Below, piece after piece: positions 55,992 to 62,762 of a DNA stretch of 64,000 nucleotides. How positions within the stretch are numbered: the stretch's first letter is position 1; every line of letters starts with the position of its first letter. Position numbers and translations under genes: made by a program. The DNA is from Cytobacillus oceanisediminis (lineage in GTDB: Bacteria > Bacillota > Bacilli > Bacillales > Cytobacillaceae), in the NCBI RefSeq assembly GCF_003182355.1, contig NZ_QGTW01000010.1:1-64000 (forward strand), written 5' to 3'. Below the pieces are notes generated by a model. The model worked only from the letters and a program-made list of their open reading frames with translations, did no database searches and was not told where the DNA came from.

Positions 55992-57785
55992 ATGTGGAGA
56001 AAAAGAGCAGTTGGCTGGCTTATAATAAGTTTTACGGTCTTATGTTTGCTTGTAGGAAGGCTGATTCAGCTTCAGCTCATTTCAACTGAACATTTTACAG
56101 ACAGGGAAATAAACCTGCTTGAAGCAAGCGTTCGCCAGAGATCCCAGGAAATGGTCATAGATACTGGCAGGGGAAACTTTTTGGATCGCAGCGGCAGGCC
56201 CCTAACTCATAAGAATATTCCTGTCCTTATTTTATTTCCGTTTCTGGCAAAAATGGATTGGGATATAGAAAGGGTTTCGGAAATTACAGGTGCATCGGAA
56301 TATTCTCTCCGATATTCGGTTGAAAACGCCAAGGAGCCTTTTGCTTTTGGCAAGCCTGAACCGCTCCAGCTGACTGAGGAACAAATGGAGAAAATAAATG
56401 CTCTGAAGATTCCAGGAGTTTTTGCTGTTGAGAAGAAGTACAACCTTTTAGAGAGTCCCGCTGCACAGTTAATCGGAATTACCGGAGAAAATCAAAATCT
56501 CGTTAAGGAAAGATACCCTGATAAAGAGCTATCCATTAACACAATGGTCGGCATAACCGGAATGGAGAAGAGCTTCGATGAATTTTTGCTTCCCGAAGGT
56601 GCTTCTAAGCTTGTCTATCATGTGGATGCAACTGGAGGCCCCTTATTTGGCATCAATGTGAAATATGTAGAGCCTGCTAATCCTTTCTATCCTGTCAATA
56701 TCAAAACAACCTTGGATTATGATCTGCAAATGATGGCTGAAAATTTGGCTGATCGGCATGGCATCAAAAAAGGAGGAATTGTTCTCCTTGATATTGAGAC
56801 GAATACGGTCTTGGCAATGGTATCGCGTCCATCCGTTAATAAAGATAATCCTTTTGATAAAGAAAGCGGCGGAGCGGTTAATCAGATGATAAAACAGCAA
56901 ATTATGGGGTCTGTATTCAAGACTGTGGTCGCCGCAGCAGCCATTGATCATGGACTGGATGATCCTGCAAGGCAATTTGATTGCAGTAAGAAAATTAATG
57001 GGCAGCCAGACCCTAAGTACCAGCATGGAATGCTAAATTTCAATGATAGCTTTGCGAGAAGCTGTAATAATACATTTGCAACTGTAGCAAAAGAATTAAA
57101 AGATATTGATTCTGAAGTGTTGGAAGATTATGCAAAGAAGTTATCGCTGACGGGGCCTGTGGGCTGGCAAGGCGATATATACCATTTCAATGACTTCAGG
57201 CAGCTTCAGGACGAAGAAAAGGGCCGTGTATTTTTATCAGAAGATGCCAAAAAGGACCGCAATTTTGTTGCCCTGACAGGGATTGGCCAGCATGAAGTCA
57301 GAGCAACCCCCCTTGCTGTTTCCAATATGATAGCAACTATAGCGCGGGGCGGACAGAAGGACATGGTCCGGGTTGCTTCAGAAATAGAATATAAAAACAG
57401 TACATCTCTTTTGGAGTTTAAGGAGAAAAAGCTGGACGGAGAAACGATTGCACCTTATACGGCAATGAAACTTCAAAAGCTTCTCAGAGAGGTAGTAATC
57501 AATGAGGATGGAACCGGCAAATGGTTCAAAGAACTTCCATATGAGGTAGCCGGCAAATCCGGCACTGCCGAGACAGGAAGAATAGTGGCTGGCAAGCAGC
57601 TCCATAATAAATGGTTTGCGGGTTATTTTCCTTATAAAAACCCGAAATATGCTCTTGTTACAGTAAATCTTGGGGTAACAGAGGACACAGGGGGTGTGAA
57701 TCCCTTATTTGCAGACTTGGTGAAGGGGATATATAACTTTAATCATAAAGAAGAAGTTCCGCCCTTTGGCTCTACAGACTCATAA
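55992..57785 (+). CDS. pbpI: Penicillin-binding transpeptidase PbpI (YrrR)
   Basis: 597 residues from the ATG at 55992; the 15 codons before it translate the greA terminator. One N-terminal membrane helix (AVGWLIISFTVLCLLVGRLI), a dimerisation domain, then the class B transpeptidase: SVFK (SxxK, catalytic Ser) in MGSVFKTVVAAAAIDHG, SCN (SxN) in ARSCNNTFA, and KSG in AGKSGTAETG. It cross-links peptidoglycan outside the membrane. B. subtilis pbpI is sporulation-expressed and adjacent to yrrS, as here. Confidence 0.94.
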   Translation: MWRKRAVGWLIISFTVLCLLVGRLIQLQLISTEHFTDREINLLEASVRQRSQEMVIDTGRGNFLDRSGRPLTHKNIPVLILFPFLAKMDWDIERVSEITGASEYSLRYSVENAKEPFAFGKPEPLQLTEEQMEKINALKIPGVFAVEKKYNLLESPAAQLIGITGENQNLVKERYPDKELSINTMVGITGMEKSFDEFLLPEGASKLVYHVDATGGPLFGINVKYVEPANPFYPVNIKTTLDYDLQMMAENLADRHGIKKGGIVLLDIETNTVLAMVSRPSVNKDNPFDKESGGAVNQMIKQQIMGSVFKTVVAAAAIDHGLDDPARQFDCSKKINGQPDPKYQHGMLNFNDSFARSCNNTFATVAKELKDIDSEVLEDYAKKLSLTGPVGWQGDIYHFNDFRQLQDEEKGRVFLSEDAKKDRNFVALTGIGQHEVRATPLAVSNMIATIARGGQKDMVRVASEIEYKNSTSLLEFKEKKLDGETIAPYTAMKLQKLLREVVINEDGTGKWFKELPYEVAGKSGTAETGRIVAGKQLHNKWFAGYFPYKNPKYALVTVNLGVTEDTGGVNPLFADLVKGIYNFNHKEEVPPFGSTDS

Positions 57786-58031
57786 ACAAATATGATATAT
57801 TGTAACTTTCCTGAAGGCTGCAGGATATGTTTTACTGATAGAAATAAACGTACACCATCATTTTTTTCATGGAAAAGGTTATTTCTTTTAAGATAGCCTT
57901 ATGTCGTGTTAGAATGTTCACAGCCACAATTTGGGTAGTAACGACTTAAAAGAGGCGTGGCTAAATAGTTTTATGCCTTTCATTAGCATTATTACGTGCA
58001 ATCCTGATAAAAGTTTGGGGAGGAGAAAGCC

Positions 58032-58715
58032 TTGAAAGGGAATGAGCATTCACCAAGAGAGTCCCGATTAGGTAAACGGGAAAAAAGAAAAAAAACCAAT
58101 ATTGTTTTAAATAGTCTAATTGCGCTTGTTATATTACTGATTATCGTTGTGTCTGCTAAAATTTTCTTTGGCGGGAACAATGATGAAGCACTCCAGGCGG
58201 ATGAACAAACAGCGTCTGAGAATGAGAGAAATGAAAATAAAACAGATAATCAAGCCGGTGATCGTGAACAGGAAAAAGAAGATGAAGAAGAAATAGAAAA
58301 GGCTAGAGAAGAAGAAGAACAGGCAGAGGAAGAGAAGAAAGAAGCTGAGGAAGCCGAAAAGGAATCAGAAGAAAATGAAAAAGTCGTAACCGAAGGCGGA
58401 AGCTCGCCTGATGTTGAAAAAACAATCGAAAATCCTGCCTGGGAACCGGTTGGCACGTCCCAATCAGGTGAACACACAGCAGTCTATGACCAGAACGCTG
58501 TGGACTGGCAGGAAATGCTCCAGGCAATCTCCTATGCTACTGGAGTAGACCAAAGCAATATGACAGTGTGGTTTCTTGGCAATAATGGACCGAACAAATC
58601 AGTAGGAACCATATCAACAAAGGATCAAAGCGAAAAATATCGTGTCTATATAGACTGGGTGGACGGTCAAGGCTGGAAGCCAGTAAAGGTAGAAGTATTA
58701 AATGAAATTAATTAA
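58032..58715 (+). CDS. yrrS: DUF1510 membrane protein YrrS
   Basis: 227 residues from a TTG (GGGGAGGAG upstream). Basic N-terminus (RLGKREKRKK), one membrane helix (IVLNSLIALVILLIIVVSAKI), a long Glu/Lys coiled coil (about 55-120), then the DUF1510 domain with AWEPVGTSQSGEHTAVYD and YRVYIDWVDGQGWKPVKVEV. It follows pbpI as in B. subtilis. A TGTTAGAAT extended -10-like motif lies near 57907, so it may also have its own promoter. Confidence 0.92.
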   Translation: MKGNEHSPRESRLGKREKRKKTNIVLNSLIALVILLIIVVSAKIFFGGNNDEALQADEQTASENERNENKTDNQAGDREQEKEDEEEIEKAREEEEQAEEEKKEAEEAEKESEENEKVVTEGGSSPDVEKTIENPAWEPVGTSQSGEHTAVYDQNAVDWQEMLQAISYATGVDQSNMTVWFLGNNGPNKSVGTISTKDQSEKYRVYIDWVDGQGWKPVKVEVLNEIN

Positions 58716-58723
58716 AAAAAATA

Positions 58724-58964
58724 GACTATGCTAATGTTCATTGTTGATTTTGCACTCTGTTGATTGGAGCGGAAGGTTCGGGCTCCTGGAAAATGCCTTG
58801 GCATTTCCTTCGTGCGTTGTATATTCACGGATGCTTATTCAAAGTCCTGGGGGAGAAGCGAGTCAAAAAGAGACTCCGCAGGAGCGTGTGCGCCGAGTAG
58901 GCTTCCGGACCGCCAGCGGTTCGCTAAGCGCCTATAGCGAAAATCAAAGACAAGTTAACAGAGC
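58724..58964 (+). repeat. Dispersed inverted-repeat element, copy G (long form, decayed)
   Basis: Left GACTATGCTAATGTTCATTG...CTGTTGATTGGAGCGGAAGG, right AAAATCAAAGACAAGTTAACAGAGC. The long-form block GGAAAATGCCTTGGCATTTCC forms its own small hairpin, followed by TTCGTGCGTTG. Several mismatches show decay. Confidence 0.82.
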
Positions 58965-58965
58965 A

Positions 58966-58999
58966 AAAAAATAAGGACGTCTGTGCGTCCTTATTTTTT
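58966..58999. terminator. Bidirectional terminator between yrrS and yrzA
   Basis: AAAAAATAAGGACG and CGTCCTTATTTTTT form a 14-bp perfect stem with a 5-nt loop. It includes the last codons of minus-strand yrzA. Confidence 0.9.
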
Positions 59000-59197
59000 T
59001 GCTTTGAAATGTACAACAGCAGAGTAATAAGTTCTGCCATTCTCGTCGAGATGCATTTGATGGGAAACATGATGGACAGAAAGAAGAATCGCCTTATTAT
59101 GTTCGATTTGGCTATTTATTTTCTTTTCAAGCTCCTTTAAAGAGGGGGCCTCATAAAATTCAACTTTATCTTCAATTAAATCAAACTTAAAATTCAT
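58991..59197 (-). CDS. yrzA: DUF2536 protein YrzA
   Basis: 68 residues from the ATG at 59197 (GGAAGG upstream, somewhat far): MNFKFDLIEDKVEFYEAPSL and, near the end, LSVHHVSHQMHLDENGRTYYSAVVHFKAKK (in part). This is the DUF2536 pattern; B. subtilis yrzA is close to yrrS. Soluble, function unknown. The minus-strand frame opens 27 codons further upstream but without a ribosome binding site. 59198-59574 holds no further gene I can support. Confidence 0.82.
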   Translation of the reverse strand: MNFKFDLIEDKVEFYEAPSLKELEKKINSQIEHNKAILLSVHHVSHQMHLDENGRTYYSAVVHFKAKK

Positions 59198-59574
59198 AGA
59201 TAGAATCATCCTTCCATATGCAAAGTTTAGACTAACAATTTCTATCATTATTTTAGTGCCGGCAATCTGTTCTGGCAAATTTCTTCAGTATTTAATCATT
59301 CTGGCGGTGAATACACATAAGCTATTGCACTTTAAGAGATGCTGATAGGGACAATAGAATTGCGATATATGGAAAACTTCCTGTAAGTGGTGGTAGAATA
59401 GTTTTTGCGGATGCAAATAGCAATCTCCTGAAGTTTACATAAAAAGCGGGTTCATGTTTGCTGCACAAGTTTAGCATCTGCAGGAGCCTAAGGACTAGTT
59501 TGAAAAGCATGGCTGCTTTTGCCATTCACCTGGTAATATAAAGAGCCAAAGAAAAATATGAAAGAGGTTTTAAG

Positions 59575-60279
59575 ATGAAAATAGCGATTATCGGAGCAAT
59601 GGAAGAGGAAGTTACTTTACTCAGAGATAAAATAGAAGGCAAAGGGCAGGAAACCATCGCTGGTTGCGAGTTTACAACAGGAAAGATGAATGGAGCCGAA
59701 GTGGTCCTGCTGCGTTCTGGAATTGGGAAAGTGAATGCTGCCATGTCAACCGCTATCCTTTTGGAGCGTTTTAAGCCGGATTATGTTATTAATACTGGAT
59801 CGGCTGGCGGTTTCAACCCTGATTTAAATGTGGGGGATGTCGTTATTTCCACAGAGGTAAGGCATCATGATGTAGACGTTACTGCTTTTGGCTATGAATA
59901 TGGACAGGTGCCGCAATTGCCGGCGGCATTTGAAGCGGATAGCAGCCTCTTGAAAATTGCTGAGGCATGTGCGAAAGAAATCCAGGATATCCAAGTCGTT
60001 AGAGGATTGATTGCGACTGGTGACTCCTTTATGAACGATCCGGCAAGAGTGGACTATATCCGTGATAAATTCACAGGCCTGCAGGCAGTAGAAATGGAAG
60101 CAGCTGCTATCGCCCAGGTCTCTTATCAATTTAAAACCCCTTTTGTGGTTATACGCTCTCTCTCCGATATTGCAGGAAAAGAGTCCGATATTTCTTTTGA
60201 TCAATTTTTGGAAAAGGCAGCACTTCATTCGGCCAATCTGGTTATGAAGATGGTTGAGGCCATTAGACAAAATAAATAG
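59575..60279 (+). CDS. mtnN: 5'-methylthioadenosine/S-adenosylhomocysteine nucleosidase
   Basis: 234 residues from an ATG with GAAAGAGG upstream. [18 protein letters not shown] with catalytic Glu, [31 protein letters not shown] with the purine-contacting Glu, and [14 protein letters not shown] with the catalytic Asp. It cleaves MTA and SAH, feeding methionine and AI-2 metabolism. In B. subtilis mtnN is followed by mccA-mccB-yrhC, but here yrhC comes directly, so reverse transsulfuration genes are not at this locus. Confidence 0.97.
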   Translation: MKIAIIGAMEEEVTLLRDKIEGKGQETIAGCEFTTGKMNGAEVVLLRSGIGKVNAAMSTAILLERFKPDYVINTGSAGGFNPDLNVGDVVISTEVRHHDVDVTAFGYEYGQVPQLPAAFEADSSLLKIAEACAKEIQDIQVVRGLIATGDSFMNDPARVDYIRDKFTGLQAVEMEAAAIAQVSYQFKTPFVVIRSLSDIAGKESDISFDQFLEKAALHSANLVMKMVEAIRQNK

Positions 60280-60314
60280 GACAGCTATAAGAATATATCA
60301 AACACAGGGTATGA

Positions 60315-60360
60315 AGCGGTTTTTCATTGAAGACCGCCTTTCCTTTATTGGATGGTCTTC
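60315..60360 (+). other. Alternative hairpins downstream of mtnN
   Basis: GCGGTTTTTC pairs with GAAGACCGC (60316-60337), while GAAGACC can instead pair with GGTCTTC at 60354-60360. Just before yrhC, GTCTTTT and AAAAGAC (60421-60436) make a further stem. It may be a terminator, or competing structures controlling yrhC. Confidence 0.45.
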
Positions 60361-60458
60361 TTGTGCTTACAATATTTACATCACCTGTACTACTGCTTTC
60401 TATGTTAAAGTAGGATTATAGTCTTTTGAAAAAGACCATAAAATAGAAGGTGATAAAA

Positions 60459-60719
60459 ATGAAAAATGAAGCAAAGCGATTATTTGAGAAAATGGTGGAC
60501 TTCAAGCGGTTTGCTATTGCTTTGCTTGCTGTCGGCTCATTTTTTTACCTGGGTTTAATTATTCCGGACACTGCAAATACAATGATGGAATTATATATAA
60601 TGGCTGGATCTTCTGCGGTTTTCCTGATTGGTTCCATATATTTCTTTGCGGTCTCCAAGCATTGCCGTAAAAAGCTGAACGAATTGGATGATGGCCAGGA
60701 ATTCCTGATGAAAAAATAA
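60459..60719 (+). CDS. yrhC: YrhC-family small membrane protein
   Basis: 86 residues from the ATG at 60459 (AGAAGGTGAT upstream). Two membrane helices (FAIALLAVGSFFYLGLIIP and LYIMAGSSAVFLIGSIYFFAV) between charged ends. YrhC of B. subtilis is the last small gene of the mtnN-mccAB region. Function unknown. A terminator follows within 10 bp. Confidence 0.8.
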   Translation: MKNEAKRLFEKMVDFKRFAIALLAVGSFFYLGLIIPDTANTMMELYIMAGSSAVFLIGSIYFFAVSKHCRKKLNELDDGQEFLMKK

Positions 60720-60728
60720 TAGATTGCA

Positions 60729-60754
60729 AACGCCCTCTTTCAGGGTGTTTTTTT
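60729..60754 (+). terminator. Terminator after yrhC
   Basis: ACGCCCT and AGGGTGT pair around CTTTC and run into TTTTTTT. Confidence 0.75.
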
Positions 60755-60800
60755 ATGGGTTCATACTTTTATAAGAATTTGAAAAAAATCAAAAAAAAGG

Positions 60801-60829
60801 TTTACAAACCATATTGTTGTGGATATAAT
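60801..60829 (+). promoter_or_regulatory. Sigma-A promoter of the 26-residue peptide gene
   Basis: TTTACA (60801-60806) and TATAAT (60824-60829) with a 17-bp spacer; predicted start near 60836. Confidence 0.85.
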
Positions 60830-60871
60830 TACCAATATAAGCGAAAAATTCAAACAAGGAGGTCGAATGTA

Positions 60872-60952
60872 ATGATGATCAAAGCAATTGCAGTAAAAGC
60901 AGAATTAGATAATTATTCTACGAATTCGACCTACATGGAATGGATCGCTTAA
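60872..60952 (+). CDS. 26-residue peptide with its own promoter and terminator
   Basis: MMIKAIAVKAELDNYSTNST followed by YMEWIA. AAGGAGG ends 9 bp before the first ATG; the sequence ATGTAATGATG also places a start-stop pair (ATG TAA) immediately ahead. A good promoter lies 43 bp upstream and a terminator 22 bp downstream, so this is a complete transcription unit of about 170 nt. The ribosome binding site segment AGGTCGAAT (60860-60868) is perfectly complementary to ATTCGACCT (60924-60932) inside the ORF. The peptide is soluble, mildly acidic, without a signal. No family is known to me; a leader peptide or signalling peptide are alternatives. Confidence 0.6.
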   Translation: MMIKAIAVKAELDNYSTNSTYMEWIA

Positions 60953-60974
60953 ATTTTTGACATTACATATCCAT

Positions 60975-61007
60975 GCCGCAGGGAGAATCGTGCTCTGCGG
61001 CTTTTTT
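60975..61007 (+). terminator. Terminator of the peptide gene (first of two)
   Basis: GCCGCAGGGAG and CTCTGCGGC pair with a small mismatch around GAATCGTG and end in TTTTTT. Confidence 0.85.
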
Positions 61008-61021
61008 ATGCCTATGACCAA

Positions 61022-61054
61022 GCTGCAGAGAGTGTGTCTCTTTGCGGCTTTTTT
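61022..61054 (+). terminator. Second, related terminator
   Basis: GCTGCAGAGAG and CTCTTTGCGGC pair with mismatches around TGTGT, then TTTTTT. The similarity to the preceding terminator (GCGGCTTTTTTATGCCTATG against GCGGCTTTTTTGTGCCTTTA) suggests a tandem duplication. Confidence 0.8.
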
Positions 61055-61095
61055 GTGCCTTTAGGCGGGATATGAAAGAGGAGGTGGAAAATCTA

Positions 61096-61236
61096 ATGAC
61101 TTTAAATATCTTATTTTTGACCGTAACCATTAAAAAACGTCAATTATCAGCTGAAGACATTATACGTGAACAAATGTCCAAAAAAATTCAGGACCAAAAC
61201 CGTGACCGTCAGTTTTCAATTTATCGCCCGTTTTAA
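61096..61236 (+). CDS. yrzI: YrzI-family small protein
   Basis: 46 residues from an ATG 9 bp after AGAGGAGGTGG. MTLNILFLTVTIKKRQLSAE then a charged helix (DIIREQMSKKIQDQNRDRQF). The hydrophobic beta-like start and basic/acidic helix fit the YrzI family known from Bacillus near yrhC. Function unknown. It heads a run of even shorter ORFs, each with a ribosome binding site. Confidence 0.7.
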   Translation: MTLNILFLTVTIKKRQLSAEDIIREQMSKKIQDQNRDRQFSIYRPF

Positions 61237-61275
61237 TAGTAGTAATTTTAAAAAACTTGAAAGGTGGTTAGGAAA

Positions 61276-61335
61276 ATGGTTTTTCTTATTCAAGGACGTC
61301 AGGCAATTTTCTGGGTGGAGAAAGACTCCACCTAA
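61276..61335 (+). CDS. 19-residue mini-ORF
   Basis: MVFLIQGRQAIFWVEKDST, 8 bp after AAGGTGG. GGTGGAG and CTCCACC at its end form a small hairpin (61315-61332). No homology known to me; kept because of the ribosome binding site and its place between yrzI and a similar mini-ORF. Confidence 0.4.
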   Translation: MVFLIQGRQAIFWVEKDST

Positions 61336-61362
61336 CCATACTGTGTTAGGAGGCAATTAGGT

Positions 61363-61416
61363 ATGTCACTGCATATTTTAATTTTAACTCTCGGATTCCG
61401 GAGAAAAAGGAAATAA
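61363..61416 (+). CDS. 17-residue mini-ORF resembling the YrzI N-terminus
   Basis: MSLHILILTLGFRRKRK, with TTAGGAGG about 13 bp upstream. It resembles MTLNILFLTVTIKKRQ of the yrzI product (M-x-L-x-I-L-x-L-T then basic residues), so it may be a truncated or reduced YrzI paralogue. Confidence 0.5.
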   Translation: MSLHILILTLGFRRKRK

Positions 61417-61523
61417 CCTTTCCCATGGCTGGGATTAACAGAATGTTCACATTCGCTTTCTATTTAGCAGGAAAAACCATGGTACATTAAAGGAAACCAG
61501 GAATTTCTAAAGGGGTGTGAGAG

Positions 61524-61604
61524 ATGTTCTCGATTGTTATGGGGTTGGTTATTTGCGGAGCAATTGGCTGCATCATTGCCGCTGAGGTAAGCGTAACAGA
61601 GTAG
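61524..61604 (+). CDS. 26-residue single-helix membrane peptide
   Basis: MFSIVMGLVICGAIGCIIAA followed by EVSVTE, 4-8 bp after AAAGGGGTGTGAG. One hydrophobic helix spans almost the whole peptide, with two cysteines. It ends 31 bp before a bidirectional terminator. Small membrane peptides of this kind act as membrane-complex modulators or type I toxins; neither can be claimed here. Confidence 0.55.
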   Translation: MFSIVMGLVICGAIGCIIAAEVSVTE

Positions 61605-61634
61605 CAACAACAAAAGATCCAGGCAATAGCCTGA

Positions 61635-61669
61635 AAAAAGGACTGACTGCTAATGAGTCAGTCCTTTTT
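61635..61669. terminator. Bidirectional terminator
   Basis: AAAAAGGACTGACT and AGTCAGTCCTTTTT form a 14-bp perfect stem with a 7-nt loop, closing the mini-ORF run on the plus strand and a small gene on the minus strand. Confidence 0.92.
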
Positions 61670-61822
61670 ATTTGGAATTAACCATAGAAATGCTACAATT
61701 GCCGCTGTTGCCAGTAATAATAGTAGGGTTTTTAAAGAAAAGCCTTCAAAAATGAATTTTGCCAGGCTATCCAGCAAAACAATGAAAAAAACAAGTGCCA
61801 GGATTATTCGCTTAGCGTTCAA
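61658..61822 (-). CDS. 54-residue two-helix membrane protein
   Basis: TTG start at 61822, 7 bp after AAAGAGG. MNAKRIILALVFFIVLLDSL, then AKFIFEGFSLKT and a second helix LLLLLATAAIVAFLWLIP, ending NKKD. The stop lies inside the terminator stem. Hydrophobicity, ribosome binding site and terminator agree, so I call it a real gene of unknown function. It is divergent from sigK. Confidence 0.65.
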   Translation of the reverse strand: MNAKRIILALVFFIVLLDSLAKFIFEGFSLKTLLLLLATAAIVAFLWLIPNKKD

Positions 61823-61910
61823 AGCAAGACCTCTTTCTCTTTTTATATAAATCCATCATAACGAAAAAAACGAATAAATGTCCATTTGAAGAGGGAGAAG
61901 GGAAAAGGAA

Positions 61911-61931
61911 ATATTTTCTGTATGAAAATAT
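61911..61931. promoter_or_regulatory. Inverted repeat upstream of sigK
   Basis: ATATTTTC and GAAAATAT are perfectly complementary with a 5-bp spacer, about 90 bp before sigK. It may be an operator; AAATATT at its left end also resembles a sigma-E -35. Confidence 0.35.
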
Positions 61932-61936
61932 CTATA

Positions 61937-61956
61937 TGGGACAGACAAAAACAACT
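61937..61956 (+). promoter_or_regulatory. Candidate SpoIIID sites upstream of sigK
   Basis: AAAAACAACT (61947-61956) fits the SpoIIID consensus WWRRACARNY fully, and TGGGACAGAC (61937-61946) fits 9 of 10. SpoIIID activates sigK with sigma-E in B. subtilis. The short consensus makes chance matches common. Confidence 0.4.
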
Positions 61957-62020
61957 CCATGCTTACATAGGAATTAGTTATAGGCTTTTTTGAACACGCA
62001 TTAAAAGCGGGGGTGAAACA

Positions 62021-62737
62021 ATGTCCGGAATTTTAACTGCACTTGGTTATTTGGTTAAGGAAATTGTGTTCCTTGTATCTTATGTAAAAAATAATGCATT
62101 TCCTCAACCGCTGTCACCTGCAGATGAAAAAAAATACCTGCGATTGATGGCTGCTGGTGATGCGCATGCCCGTAATATGCTGATTGAACATAATCTTAGG
62201 CTGGTTGCTCATATTGTAAAAAAGTTTGAAAATACCGGAGAAGATTCCGAAGATCTGATATCTATAGGGACCATCGGGCTGATAAAAGCAATTGAGAGCT
62301 ATTCTGAAGGTAAAGGAACAAAGCTGGCCACATATGCAGCCCGCTGTATTGAGAATGAAATCCTCATGCATTTGCGGGCATTAAAAAAGACCAAGAAGGA
62401 TGTATCGCTTCACGACCCCATTGGACAGGACAAAGAGGGCAATGAAATATCCCTTATTGATGTATTAAAGTCAGAATCCGAGGATGTTATTAATACGATT
62501 CAGCTGAATATGGAGCTTGAAAAGGTGAAGGAATATATTGATGTTTTGGATGACAGAGAAAAAGAGGTCATTGTCGGAAGGTTCGGGCTCGATTTGCAAA
62601 AAGAAAAAACCCAGAGGGAAATTGCAAAGGAGCTTGGCATATCCAGGAGTTACGTATCCAGAATTGAGAAGCGGGCATTAATGAAGATGTTCCATGAGTT
62701 TTATCGGGCAGAAAAAGAAAAGCGCAAAAATAATTAA
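62021..62737 (+). CDS. sigK: RNA polymerase sporulation sigma factor, pro-sigma-K, uninterrupted
   Basis: 238 residues from an ATG with GGGGGTGAAAC upstream. The hydrophobic pro-sequence ([20 protein letters not shown], then [12 protein letters not shown]) is removed by SpoIVFB in the mother cell. Sigma-70 region 2 has [13 protein letters not shown] and [18 protein letters not shown], and region 4 has [20 protein letters not shown]. It directs late mother-cell transcription (coat, cortex). B. subtilis carries it split by the skin element; here the frame is continuous. BofC from this window belongs to the same checkpoint. Confidence 0.98.
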   Translation: MSGILTALGYLVKEIVFLVSYVKNNAFPQPLSPADEKKYLRLMAAGDAHARNMLIEHNLRLVAHIVKKFENTGEDSEDLISIGTIGLIKAIESYSEGKGTKLATYAARCIENEILMHLRALKKTKKDVSLHDPIGQDKEGNEISLIDVLKSESEDVINTIQLNMELEKVKEYIDVLDDREKEVIVGRFGLDLQKEKTQREIAKELGISRSYVSRIEKRALMKMFHEFYRAEKEKRKNN

Positions 62738-62760
62738 AGGGACAGCTCTTCTGTCCCTTT
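62736..62760. terminator. Bidirectional terminator after sigK
   Basis: AAAGGGACAG and CTGTCCCTTT form a perfect 10-bp stem with loop CTCTT, just before the stop of the converging lipoprotein gene. Confidence 0.88.
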
Positions 62761-62762
62761 AA

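Noticed and set aside
61653-61850. 65-codon plus-strand ORF upstream of sigK
   Set aside because: Opposite-strand shadow of the two-helix membrane protein gene; it begins inside a terminator and lacks a ribosome binding site.
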